From: Pseudoneobacillus sp052180215
GTDB taxonomy: Bacteria; Bacillota; Bacilli; Bacillales; Cytobacillaceae
Length of the DNA stretch: 64,000 nt
Direction of reading: 5' to 3'
Assembly (NCBI RefSeq): GCF_052180215.1
Contig: NZ_CP197471.1
Coordinates: 2,700,001 to 2,764,000 of the forward strand
Part shown: positions 23,200 through 31,458 of the stretch, piece by piece
Layout: each line of letters begins with the position of its first letter
How positions within the stretch are numbered: position 1 is the stretch's first letter
Program-made: the position numbers and the translations under genes
Notes under the pieces: model-generated
Databases searched by the model: none
What the model saw: the letters and a program-made list of their open reading frames with translations, nothing else
What the model was told of the DNA's origin: nothing

Positions 23200-23923
23200 C
23201 TGTATCACCTCTTAATTCCATAGTATTTTGCTTTTCATTCTTCTTTTTCATATTCTTTTTATTCATTTTGGCTACTGTACCTAATACCGTAATACCTAAT
23301 GTTTTTTCTATTTCATCCTTTGATCTAACAGAATCATCTAATGTATCGATGAAATAAATAATTCCAACTCCTAAAACAACACCGATTATAAAAGCAATTA
23401 CAATATTACTGTTTTGAGGGGGGTTTATTGGATAAGTGTTTATTTTCGCCTCTGTTAGAAGCTTAATGTCATTAAAACCCACAATATTGGGTATTTCATT
23501 TTTAAATACTTTTGCTGTAATATTAGCAATTTTTGCGGCCATGGCCGGATCTGAATCTATCACATTTAAACTAACAACCTGCGACCCATCAATACTTCTT
23601 GCACTAATTTGTTGTGCCAAACCTTCTGGGGATTTTTTTCCACCAAGTTCATTCGATACTTTTTGCAAAATAGTTGAATCCCTTAAAAGAACTAGAAGAG
23701 TTGGCATTGATTTTGGGTCTGCTCCAATAATCATCCTTGTTGAAGATTGATAGAGTGGTGCACTTGTAAAGAAAGTATTTTTGATTATTCCAATTGAAGT
23801 GGTGATAAATGTAATAAGGATTATAATCCACAGATACTTTTTGATTAATCTAAAATGATCCTTTAAATTTATTTCTTTTGAGTAATTAAATTCCGAAAAG
23901 CTAGAATTTGTTTGGTCGCTCAT
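23162..23923 (-). CDS. epsA: EpsA-like chain-length/kinase modulator (Wzz)
   Basis: A 253-residue membrane protein of the Wzz/CpsC type and the first eps gene. TM1 is near residues 30-48, the extracytoplasmic Wzz domain follows (YQSSTRMIIGAD to NVIDSDPAMAAKIAN), and TM2 is near 172-192 after the PINPPQNSN motif. A cytoplasmic tail activates the partner kinase EpsB. The ATG has AAGGTGAT upstream. The 197 bp ahead of it hold a near-consensus promoter and two SinR-type palindromes. Confidence 0.9.
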   Translation of the reverse strand: MSDQTNSSFSEFNYSKEINLKDHFRLIKKYLWIIILITFITTSIGIIKNTFFTSAPLYQSSTRMIIGADPKSMPTLLVLLRDSTILQKVSNELGGKKSPEGLAQQISARSIDGSQVVSLNVIDSDPAMAAKIANITAKVFKNEIPNIVGFNDIKLLTEAKINTYPINPPQNSNIVIAFIIGVVLGVGIIYFIDTLDDSVRSKDEIEKTLGITVLGTVAKMNKKNMKKKNEKQNTMELRGDTVGFKTKIESKDC

Positions 23924-23968
23924 TAAATCACCTTATTTCGAAAGTCTTTATTCTTTGCATCTCCTATC

Positions 23969-23984
23969 GTTCTAAAAAAAGAAC
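23969..23984. promoter_or_regulatory. SinR-type operator in the epsA leader
   Basis: GTTCTAAAAAAAGAAC, a 16-bp inverted repeat of GTTCTNN half-sites, lies about 50 bp before the epsA start codon and downstream of the predicted transcription start. Confidence 0.65.
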
Positions 23985-24070
23985 AACAAAATTAATAAAA
24001 TGTTTTAACCATACAATTAAAAGTTAATATTTTTATATGTTTGTTTAGAACACAGGATAGTTTTACTTAT

Positions 24071-24099
24071 ATTCTAGTTCTATATAAAGAACATGTCAA
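24071..24099 (-). promoter_or_regulatory. epsA promoter with SinR operator in its spacer
   Basis: Read leftward: a perfect -35 TTGACA (24099-24094), exactly 17 bp, then -10 TAGAAT (24076-24071). The spacer contains the 16-bp palindrome GTTCTTTATATAGAAC (24077-24092 as read leftward), so a bound SinR-type repressor would block polymerase directly. A further exact half-site GTTCTCT lies at 24106-24112. Confidence 0.85.
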
Positions 24100-24120
24100 C
24101 AGTATGTTCTCTATTTATTG

Positions 24121-25923
24121 TTACCTAGAAGCTACCTTAAGTTGTTTTTCTAATAGTAAGTTAAAAACTCCACCTTTTTCATTAGCTACTTGATTATATC
24201 CACCAACTTGAATAACTGTGCCATGATCTAAGACAATCACCTGGTCAGCATTCTTAATCGTTGAAAGTCGGTGAGCAATACAAATTATGGTCATTTTTCC
24301 TTTTAGCTTTTCTAGTGATCCCTGTATTAGGCTTTCATTTTCAGTATCTAAAGCACTTGTTGCTTCGTCCAAGATAAGAATCTTAGGTTTTCTTAATATT
24401 GCCCTTGCCAATACAATTCTCTGTCTTTCTCCACCCGACAACCTTATCCCTCTATCTCCAATATAGGTATCTATCCCATGGGATAATTTCATTACAAACG
24501 AGGCAGCAGATGCAAGTTCAAGTGCTTCCCAAATTTCCTCATTTGATGCTTGTGGATTCGTTAATAATAAATTCTCTTTGATAGTCATATTAAATAGGTA
24601 TGGATCCTGTGGTACATAACTTGTTGAACATCTAAGTGATAATAGATTTTCATTATTCAAGATTTTCCCGTCTATTAAAACATTACCTTTTTCCGGTTCA
24701 TTTAACCCCATTAAAATATCAATCAAAGTACTCTTCCCTGCACCGGATCTCCCAACAATAGCCGTCATACGATTTGAAGGGATTTTAATATTAATATTTT
24801 TCAATGCATAAGTTTGTGTATCTCTAGAATATCTAAAATCAACACCTCGACATTCTAGGCCATATTGAATATTAATAGGCTTTACATTTTGAAGACCAAA
24901 CTCACTAGATTCCTTTTCAGAATTACATTGGTTCTGAATGTTAATAATATACTTAAAAGATGGTATTACTGAGCCCATTTGTTCAAGAATGGATTGAATA
25001 CCTGTAATTCTTGGCCATAATCTTGTAAATATCACGAGGATTAACAATAGTTGAGCAGACTGACCATCAAATAATTGGATTGAAGTATAAACAAAAAATA
25101 CAATTAAAAATGCCGACACTACTTTATAAATGAATTGAGAATTTGTTTTTAGTTTCATCATTTCTAAAATATTGGATTCCACTTTTTCATTCAAATTTTC
25201 AAACCACTCAATATGATGCTTTTCTAGGTTATTGCTTTTTATGTCTTTAATACCATTAAAATGTTCCGTTACACCTGCCATATAAGTATGTGCTAACTCA
25301 ACATTTTCACTACCTAGAACATTCGACCTTTTTACGAATTTCTTAGAAAAAAGTGTGAGAATAGCTCCAAAGAACAGCACGCACAATGTCATTTTTAAAG
25401 ATAATAAACAAGCAACTCCAATTTGAATAAAAGTAAAAATTAAAGTGGAAATTAAATTTAAAAATAGATTAGTCCCAGCGTTAACCCGGGCGGTTTCATT
25501 GACTAGTGCATTAATTAAATCAGATTTTCTTTTTGTGAGAAAAAATCTCCAATTAGCTAATAATATTGCTTTGTATGTTTCCTCACGTAGAAATCTAGAA
25601 TAACTTTGTTGGATCTTTGAATTTAATATCCTTTGATTTCTTTGAAAATAACTATGGCATACCAGAATCAGGACATATGTTACAAGGATTATCGGTAAGC
25701 TTATTGCCTGGGGTAACTCTTGAAAGAAACCAAAGAAACCTGAAAATAAAAAATCTTCTTTAATGTTCAAATTGAACACACCTGTAAGGCTTACTAAAGG
25801 CAATAATAAAAATATACCCACGCCCTCAAAAAGGCTAATTAAAATCATTGCTATAAGATTAAAATAAAGTATTTTCCCAGAGTAGGAATGTATATTTTTC
25901 ACAAAATACATTAATTCTTTCAT
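24121..25923 (-). CDS. Lasso peptide ABC exporter (D protein)
   Basis: A 600-residue fused permease-ATPase. Six membrane helices span about residues 17-325. The ATPase domain has Walker A GRSGAGKSTLIDILMG, signature RLSGGERQRIVLARA, Walker B KILILDEATSALD and switch His CIAHRLST. As in other lasso clusters it would export the mature knot and give self-immunity. It is the last gene of the operon, 17 bp after the nucleotidyltransferase gene, with AGGAGG ahead of its ATG. It is paralogous in role to the exporter at 11825-13627. Confidence 0.88.
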   Translation of the reverse strand: MKELMYFVKNIHSYSGKILYFNLIAMILISLFEGVGIFLLLPLVSLTGVFNLNIKEDFLFSGFFGFFQELPQAISLPIILVTYVLILVCHSYFQRNQRILNSKIQQSYSRFLREETYKAILLANWRFFLTKRKSDLINALVNETARVNAGTNLFLNLISTLIFTFIQIGVACLLSLKMTLCVLFFGAILTLFSKKFVKRSNVLGSENVELAHTYMAGVTEHFNGIKDIKSNNLEKHHIEWFENLNEKVESNILEMMKLKTNSQFIYKVVSAFLIVFFVYTSIQLFDGQSAQLLLILVIFTRLWPRITGIQSILEQMGSVIPSFKYIINIQNQCNSEKESSEFGLQNVKPINIQYGLECRGVDFRYSRDTQTYALKNINIKIPSNRMTAIVGRSGAGKSTLIDILMGLNEPEKGNVLIDGKILNNENLLSLRCSTSYVPQDPYLFNMTIKENLLLTNPQASNEEIWEALELASAASFVMKLSHGIDTYIGDRGIRLSGGERQRIVLARAILRKPKILILDEATSALDTENESLIQGSLEKLKGKMTIICIAHRLSTIKNADQVIVLDHGTVIQVGGYNQVANEKGGVFNLLLEKQLKVASR

Positions 25924-25940
25924 TGAAAATCCTCCTAGGA

Positions 25941-27119
25941 TTATGCAAAGTTTCTAGCCTTTCTCAAAATCCATATAAATGGTCTTAATGGAAAATAAAG
26001 AAAGTGGAATTTTTTGGGCAAAGGTAATGTTTCAGCATCAGCTGGATAAGGGTATAAAAAATTTAAAAAATATAAAAACTTTTGTTGTAAGGTCATTAAT
26101 GAAAATAAATAACGCCTATGGAATTTAGATACTACCTCAGGTACAGGGTCAGTATGTAAATTCACCATTTGCTCGAGATAGAAGATTGCATCGTAAGCCA
26201 ATAGTTTTGACTTTTTTCTACTAATATAGGTGGCCATTTCATTTGTAATTTTCGTTTTTAGTAACTGTGATGTTAAAATTAGACTTTGACCAATAGCATC
26301 AATACTCCCTTGTTTCTTCATGAGTTTTTCTACTTGTAACCAGTTAACCTCTTTATTTATCATTTGCTGAATATCCATCAACCATCGTAATCGAGACCAC
26401 CCATGTCTTGCACCATGATTAACTAGAAATAAAAAGAGGTCTTCTTTCCCTAAATAATAAACCGGGTAATTTGTTAGATTGCTAACCCTTTTTCTTTCCC
26501 AAATTTCATTAAAATCTGGTTCAGTACCTGGTCCGGGATGTAATCTCCAGTGTATTTCAACCTTTATATTTTTTAGAGGGTGTTTATATGTAACGTGATG
26601 GTGACGCCATTTCCAATCATTTAATATGGTTTTTATATAATCATCTTTTATAAAACCAATTCCTTCTAGAAGAATGTTTGCACTATGTAAATCATCAATA
26701 GGTATTAGTATATCTAAATCACTACATGCTCTTAATGATATATCACCATAGAGTTCGTTTCCAAGTATAGGGCCCTTCAGAAAGATCAATTTTATATTAT
26801 TTTCATAAAACAACTTGGATATTTTTTCCATTTTACCGCTAAATTGTAGCATTCTGTATGTGTTTTTCTTAAATGTTATATTGATAGATTGAATTACGTT
26901 CTGGGGAACTAATTCTCGATCTAATTTATTTAACTTGTGAACTAGTAGTGGATATACTCTATGATGAAAAACCAACTCTAGGAACAGGTCCCAACTAATC
27001 TTATTCATATTTTTCCTAACTAGTTGGTTTAGGTATTCTATATCATCATTTTCTATGATACTAAGAATAAGTTTTAATTCATTATATAGATTATCTAAAT
27101 TAAGACTGATATCTTTCAT
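25941..27119 (-). CDS. Lasso-cluster nucleotidyltransferase (PadeN-like)
   Basis: A 392-residue NTP_transf_5 family protein. The core motif is LIFLKGPILGNELYG then LRACSDLDILIPIDD, with the Asp pair of a pol-beta-type fold; VEIHWRLHPGPG and a late GARHGWSRLRWLMDI also fit. Such proteins occur in paeninodin-type clusters (PadeN), where I recall they tailor the phosphorylated peptide, though the exact reaction is uncertain to me. It follows the protease gene by 26 bp with AAGGAG ahead of its ATG. Confidence 0.82.
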   Translation of the reverse strand: MKDISLNLDNLYNELKLILSIIENDDIEYLNQLVRKNMNKISWDLFLELVFHHRVYPLLVHKLNKLDRELVPQNVIQSINITFKKNTYRMLQFSGKMEKISKLFYENNIKLIFLKGPILGNELYGDISLRACSDLDILIPIDDLHSANILLEGIGFIKDDYIKTILNDWKWRHHHVTYKHPLKNIKVEIHWRLHPGPGTEPDFNEIWERKRVSNLTNYPVYYLGKEDLFLFLVNHGARHGWSRLRWLMDIQQMINKEVNWLQVEKLMKKQGSIDAIGQSLILTSQLLKTKITNEMATYISRKKSKLLAYDAIFYLEQMVNLHTDPVPEVVSKFHRRYLFSLMTLQQKFLYFLNFLYPYPADAETLPLPKKFHFLYFPLRPFIWILRKARNFA

Positions 27120-27145
27120 GATTTACTCCTTATCAGTTCTAGTGC

Positions 27146-27586
27146 CTATATCTTTTTGGCAAACTTATAGACAACAACAAAATCTTCTTTACCCTTATCA
27201 CCAGTTAAATAGTAAGGACCACTTCGTAGCCATGCATGAGCAATCAGTTTTCCTTTTTCATTTAGTGAAGTTCCCAAATAAAGAGTACTCTCTATACTTC
27301 GTCTTTCTAGCATCTTCATGGCAGCTATTGCCTGTACTAGACACTTACTTTCCCAAATAGTATAAGAACTCATAATATTAATTGCTCGAGAAACTTGACT
27401 TAGTATTCTTATGTTGGCAGGTGTGATGTCAAATGAAGTTTCCTCCATTTGAACACCTAATGTAGTGTGAATCTTCTTAAAAGGTATGCTCTTCAAAATT
27501 CGAGCCCATGCTAGTAATAAGAAAGCTTCAATAAATATATTTCTAGTTTTTTTATCAAATAAAAAGAACAATTTTATTTTATTCAC
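27146..27586 (-). CDS. Lasso peptide leader protease (B2, transglutaminase-like)
   Basis: A 146-residue protein of the lasso B2 type, which cleaves the leader peptide. The papain-like triad is visible: Cys82 in WESKCLVQAIAAM, His117 in LIAHAWLRSG and Asp130 in YLTGDKG. The N-terminal helical part (EAFLLLAWARILKSIPF) is typical of the family. The start is a GTG with AAGGA ten bases upstream. It lies between the PqqD-like (B1) gene and the nucleotidyltransferase gene. The matching slot in the second cluster holds an S26-type protease. Confidence 0.88.
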   Translation of the reverse strand: MNKIKLFFLFDKKTRNIFIEAFLLLAWARILKSIPFKKIHTTLGVQMEETSFDITPANIRILSQVSRAINIMSSYTIWESKCLVQAIAAMKMLERRSIESTLYLGTSLNEKGKLIAHAWLRSGPYYLTGDKGKEDFVVVYKFAKKI

Positions 27587-27634
27587 TATTCACTAGTCCT
27601 TCCATATCCATTTAGTAAATAGGTTTCTTCAAAT

Positions 27635-27931
27635 CTAGTCTTTACTAATCTCAATCAAACCTTCCTTTAATAAGTGTTCAAGAAAAGGAAGAACTTGATT
27701 TCTACATTCATTGTAAGCAATTGCATAATCATCTACTAATTCTAAAATTAACTTATCGATTGATATAGATTTTTTTGCTAATGCCCATATATCTCCTCCA
27801 ACTGAGCCTAAATTATAGTATTTTCCTTTTTCAACACTCAACATTACTTTTTCCCCATTCATATCACTTACTATGTTCCCTTTGGATTGCTTAATAATAG
27901 TTTCCTCAGATAATTTTTCAGTTTTAATCAT
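27635..27931 (-). CDS. Lasso peptide leader-binding protein (B1, PqqD-like RRE)
   Basis: A 98-residue PqqD-family protein that binds the leader and delivers it to the protease and cyclase. Features are the strand block VMLSVEKGKYYNLGSVGGDIW, the central helix and the closing helix FLEHLLKEGLIE. Its ATG overlaps the kinase stop by 4 bp. The expected partner motif in the precursor (29038-29190) is Trp5-x-x-Pro8-x-Leu10. Confidence 0.87.
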   Translation of the reverse strand: MIKTEKLSEETIIKQSKGNIVSDMNGEKVMLSVEKGKYYNLGSVGGDIWALAKKSISIDKLILELVDDYAIAYNECRNQVLPFLEHLLKEGLIEISKD

Positions 27932-28866
27932 AATTTATGCTCCTTTTCGATAGTTTCTAATATTAGATTTACCAATTGAGGTGCCGTGAAGCCCTTGCCC
28001 TTATAGGGTCTCCTTAATTGATACATATTCGAATAGACACTTATTTTAGTTGAGAAATCAAAATGCCAACCAAATAAATTCAAATCGGCAATCAATGGGT
28101 ATCTAAAAGTATGTCTATAAAGAGTATTTAAACTTTCAAGCTTATTAAATTTTAGAAGTTCAATGTTTTCAGACTCAGATTTTACTAATTCAAAAATACC
28201 TGCTAATTGGAGTGGTTCATTGGAATATCCTTCGATTACAGGAACAGTGTACTTTGTTTCCCGATTGGAAATAGGACAATAATTATTACTGTCCATCCCA
28301 AAATGATCTAAACTTTCCTGCCAAAGCTTTTGTTGTGGATAAGAAGGTGTGACAAACGGTACTTGATCACTATTAAGAGTTACTGCTATCACATCGTCAG
28401 TTAGTAGTTGAAAACCTCTTTCTATAAATGCCGAAGCTAATGTTGACTTCCCCGCACCAGAATCACCGACAATCGCATAAGCTTTCCCGTCTATCGCTAC
28501 TGTACTACCATGTAAAGGTAATATTTTCCTTTGAATCAAAATAACACCCATGCAACTTCCTAGAATATACAATCGTACTAAATCTTCATCGTATTCATTT
28601 AACGGAGAGACTGTTATACTGTTACCGTTTCGAATGGAGAAAATGGCAAGGTTTTCAATTTGGAACATAATTACATCATCTGTAATGACAAATTTATTAT
28701 GTAACTTTGGCAGCTCCTTCCACTCTTTTGACAAATCTTGTCTTCTAATCTCAATATCTTTCAACTTACTATTATTAGTACACCTAGTTAACTCAGGAAG
28801 ATGTATTTCACTAATCATCGTGAAACCAAATGCCTCATAAACTATTTTATCAGCAATTTGAACCAT
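27928..28866 (-). CDS. Lasso-cluster HPr-kinase-like protein (PadeK-like)
   Basis: A 312-residue P-loop kinase. Walker A is AIVGDSGAGKSTLASAF (about residues 132-148) and the acidic box is FQLLTDDVIAVTL, as in HPr kinase. In the paeninodin cluster the homologue phosphorylates the C-terminal Ser of the precursor. The precursor here ends in SKC, so the phosphosite, if any, would be Ser48 or another residue. The ATG at 28866 has GGAG eight bases upstream. A strong hairpin separates it from the precursor gene. Confidence 0.83.
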   Translation of the reverse strand: MVQIADKIVYEAFGFTMISEIHLPELTRCTNNSKLKDIEIRRQDLSKEWKELPKLHNKFVITDDVIMFQIENLAIFSIRNGNSITVSPLNEYDEDLVRLYILGSCMGVILIQRKILPLHGSTVAIDGKAYAIVGDSGAGKSTLASAFIERGFQLLTDDVIAVTLNSDQVPFVTPSYPQQKLWQESLDHFGMDSNNYCPISNRETKYTVPVIEGYSNEPLQLAGIFELVKSESENIELLKFNKLESLNTLYRHTFRYPLIADLNLFGWHFDFSTKISVYSNMYQLRRPYKGKGFTAPQLVNLILETIEKEHKL

Positions 28867-28895
28867 GAATTTCACTCCAATAATCTGGTTATATT

Positions 28896-28933
28896 AAAAG
28901 CCCTTATATCATTTCAAATGTATAAGGGCTTTT
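28896..28933 (-). terminator. Hairpin between lasso precursor and kinase genes
   Basis: A perfect 13-bp stem, AAAAGCCCTTATA / TATAAGGGCTTTT, with a 12-base loop. It is probably a partial terminator that lets the precursor mRNA accumulate over the enzyme genes. A second inverted repeat, TATCTACAT / ATGTAGATA, lies at 28956-28980. Confidence 0.8.
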
Positions 28934-29037
28934 ATATCTAGTACTTAATACTATATATCTACATGAATCCTATGTAGATACTAGTGTAGATTCAAATAAA
29001 TATATTTATTTATAAGAGATCTATCAATGCTAAATTC

Positions 29038-29190
29038 TTAGCATTTTGAATCTAAGTGCTGACCATCAGAATTTGTTGGAATTTGTGTGCTATTGGACCA
29101 ATCTGCATCATACTTAGATCCATCGACATTATGCATTGTCATCTTTACATCAAGAACCTCTAAAACTGGTTGTTGCCATTGCTTTTTCAT
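29038..29190 (-). CDS. Lasso peptide precursor (A), 50 aa
   Basis: A 50-residue precursor of the paeninodin type. The leader carries Trp5-x-x-Pro8-x-Leu10 within KKQWQQPVLEVLDV, the motif bound by B1 proteins, and ends with Thr18-Met19, giving the required Thr at position -2. The core would be residues 20-50: first residue His20, and Asp28 is exactly the ninth core residue, the usual acceptor of a nine-member macrolactam ring. The tail of 22 residues contains Trp31, Pro38, His45 and a C-terminal Ser-Lys-Cys. A strong ribosome site GGGGGTGAT precedes the ATG. It lies 14 bp after the cyclase gene. His as core residue 1 is unusual. Confidence 0.85.
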   Translation of the reverse strand: MKKQWQQPVLEVLDVKMTMHNVDGSKYDADWSNSTQIPTNSDGQHLDSKC

Positions 29191-29204
29191 TTAATCACCC
29201 CCTT

Positions 29205-31145
29205 TCAATTGAATTGTTTGATAAACCTATATACGACTAAACTTCGCATAATGTTTCTATAGACTGGGTCAGACATATGCTCAGGTTTTGGCCCTTGTTC
29301 AAGTTTGGTTATTGCAGAGTTTATAACGTTCACGTCAATGAATTCCATTATTCTGCTATTTGATTTAAGAAGTTTGGCCTCTTCAATTAGTGTATTCCAA
29401 TAAGGAATTAATCGATGTATCCAATCAGCACCTTGTATTCCCCATATACGTTGATTTAACCTGATTTGATCAGGTAATATATTTTCTGTTGCTCTTCTAA
29501 TAAGAGCACGGTCTAAACCATTCTGAACACACTGTTCTTCTGGTACTGAAAAACAAAAACGAACTACTCTAATATCATTTGTTGGATCTCTTTTCCATAA
29601 AGAATAACGAAGGGACAACTTTGTATTCAGGGTACTACCGGAATTCCAGGCGTAAATGTCTTCAAAAATGATTCTTCTTTGATCATATAAATTTGTATTT
29701 GTTATCCACCCTGATTTATCAATTCCATAGTCCCTCAATTTTGAAAAAACAGCTGTTCTTTCTGCAAATTCTGATTTAATTAGTAATGGGAGTTTGTATG
29801 GATCTTCTTTATGAGAAAATAAATTTATGAAAGGGAATGCAATTCTTGCAATATTTGGGAGCAACCGCAATCTTGGACCACTCATATTTTTGCTGTATTG
29901 GTCTAACTCACGATATAAACGAGTCCATTTTAGCTTTTTTAAAAGGATCGCATAAAAATCCAAAGCTGAGCCCCATGATATGGTTGAATTACCTTTATCT
30001 CCATTAAGTAATACTCCGATGTCCTTTTCACTGGCCTTTTCAAACATTCCTTTTAGCCAAAATGAATTCTCAATAAATTTATAAGGCATTTCCATCGTTT
30101 CTAAAAGACTATCAATTTCAGAGTAGGAGTTCTTTCCTTCAAAATCATAGTAATTGTCTAATATCCCACCAACATATTGAACAGTTTTCTTAATGAACGG
30201 ACTTTCATTGGGCATGATCCTTTTTTGTGTAAAGTCCTTAAAATCACTTGGGGGAATATAACTAAAAGTGTGTAGCTTCTTATTCGTTTTCTTAAGGGCT
30301 CGTGCTGCAAAACCAACAACTGCCCCAGAATCTAATCCACCACTTAGCTGTGATCCTACATTTTTGTATGTACGTAACTTGGAGGTAACAGCCTCCTGAA
30401 AAATTTCCTGAAATGCTTCAACGTATTCATCATTCGACTTTAACTTTAATTGTTTTTCTGGAATAAATGTCCCATATTTTGTTAGCTTTACTTTATCTTT
30501 AGCAATTGTGATACTATGAAAAGGAGGAACTTGATCAACAGTTTTAAAAGGAGTCATCCTTGCATCAACCGTATCAATCATTCCAGTAATCACTAAGAAT
30601 TCAGCAAGATATTGTTCATTTAATTGTCTTTTTATATAGGGTAATGACAATAAAGGTTCTATAGTTGTACAAAAAGCAAATCGATATTGATCTTTGTAAT
30701 AATAAAGAGTTCTATATCCGGAAGGATCTCTTGCTCCAAATAATTTTTGGTGTTTTTCATCCCAAATCATAAAAGCAAAATCGCCTACTAAATGCTTGGG
30801 TGATTCCTCACCCCATTTATAATAGGAAAGAAGTATAAGTTCACTATCAGAAATTGTGATTTGCTCTGATTTTTCTATTTGGAGTTTCTCAAATAACTCT
30901 TCGCGATTATCAATAATAGCATCAGCAGTTATAGCTAGTTTTCTATTTTCATCATAGTAGGGTAATATTTCTCCAACTGATTCTGGCGTGATCCATTGTG
31001 CATGACATCCAAAGAAGATATTATCCCTCTCCAATATTTGAATGTCATTAGCAGGGAATACCTCCAATACTTTCATTAAACCTAAACTGTGCTCTGGAGA
31101 AATAGGGTCTCCATTTAAATGATAAATTCCTGCAATTGCGCTCAT
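29205..31145 (-). CDS. Lasso cyclase (asparagine synthetase-like, C protein)
   Basis: A 646-residue asparagine synthetase homologue that adenylates the core Asp side chain and closes the macrolactam ring. The protein begins MSAIAGIYHLNG, so the nucleophilic Cys2 of true glutamine-dependent synthetases is missing. The ATP-binding loop is QLSGGLDSGAVVG (SGGLDS at 268-273). The ATG at 31145 has GGGAGGA upstream and is preferred to the longer frame from 31232. It is the first gene of the lasso operon, ahead of the precursor. A SinR-type palindrome lies 187 bp upstream. Confidence 0.9.
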   Translation of the reverse strand: MSAIAGIYHLNGDPISPEHSLGLMKVLEVFPANDIQILERDNIFFGCHAQWITPESVGEILPYYDENRKLAITADAIIDNREELFEKLQIEKSEQITISDSELILLSYYKWGEESPKHLVGDFAFMIWDEKHQKLFGARDPSGYRTLYYYKDQYRFAFCTTIEPLLSLPYIKRQLNEQYLAEFLVITGMIDTVDARMTPFKTVDQVPPFHSITIAKDKVKLTKYGTFIPEKQLKLKSNDEYVEAFQEIFQEAVTSKLRTYKNVGSQLSGGLDSGAVVGFAARALKKTNKKLHTFSYIPPSDFKDFTQKRIMPNESPFIKKTVQYVGGILDNYYDFEGKNSYSEIDSLLETMEMPYKFIENSFWLKGMFEKASEKDIGVLLNGDKGNSTISWGSALDFYAILLKKLKWTRLYRELDQYSKNMSGPRLRLLPNIARIAFPFINLFSHKEDPYKLPLLIKSEFAERTAVFSKLRDYGIDKSGWITNTNLYDQRRIIFEDIYAWNSGSTLNTKLSLRYSLWKRDPTNDIRVVRFCFSVPEEQCVQNGLDRALIRRATENILPDQIRLNQRIWGIQGADWIHRLIPYWNTLIEEAKLLKSNSRIMEFIDVNVINSAITKLEQGPKPEHMSDPVYRNIMRSLVVYRFIKQFN

Positions 31146-31331
31146 TAGTCCTCCCGATCTCAGTCCACCTATAAATCGTTTATTAATAAATCCACTGTCA
31201 TTTAAATTCGTTTTAAAGAACAAGTAGAGCAAAAAAAATAATTTTATACAATTTCATTATTAAACAGCAATAGAAATTATATTTACTACATAATAGAGGT
31301 TTAAATCTTTCTTCATTACAACAGACGTTTT

Positions 31332-31387
31332 GTTCTTTATAATGAACAACTTATCATTACAATAACACCAATAAACTCATGCGTCAA
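31332..31387 (-). promoter_or_regulatory. Lasso operon promoter region with SinR-type operator
   Basis: Read leftward: -35 TTGACG (31387-31382), 17 bp, -10 TATTGT (31364-31359), then the palindrome GTTCTTTATAATGAAC at 31332-31347, placed about +5 to +20. A second half-site, AAAGAAC, is at 31215-31221. The rest of the 313-bp gap (31146-31458) is AT-rich with no gene or further structure that I can see. Confidence 0.55.
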
Positions 31388-31458
31388 TATTTTTCACATA
31401 ACTAAGTATATAATTTTCATTAGAAATTATTCTTCAACAATTAAATATTAATACTCTA

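Noticed and set aside
29205..31145. Calling the cyclase gene a true asparagine synthetase
   Set aside because: The protein starts MSAIAG without Cys2, and it is next to a lasso precursor, B1 and B2 genes.
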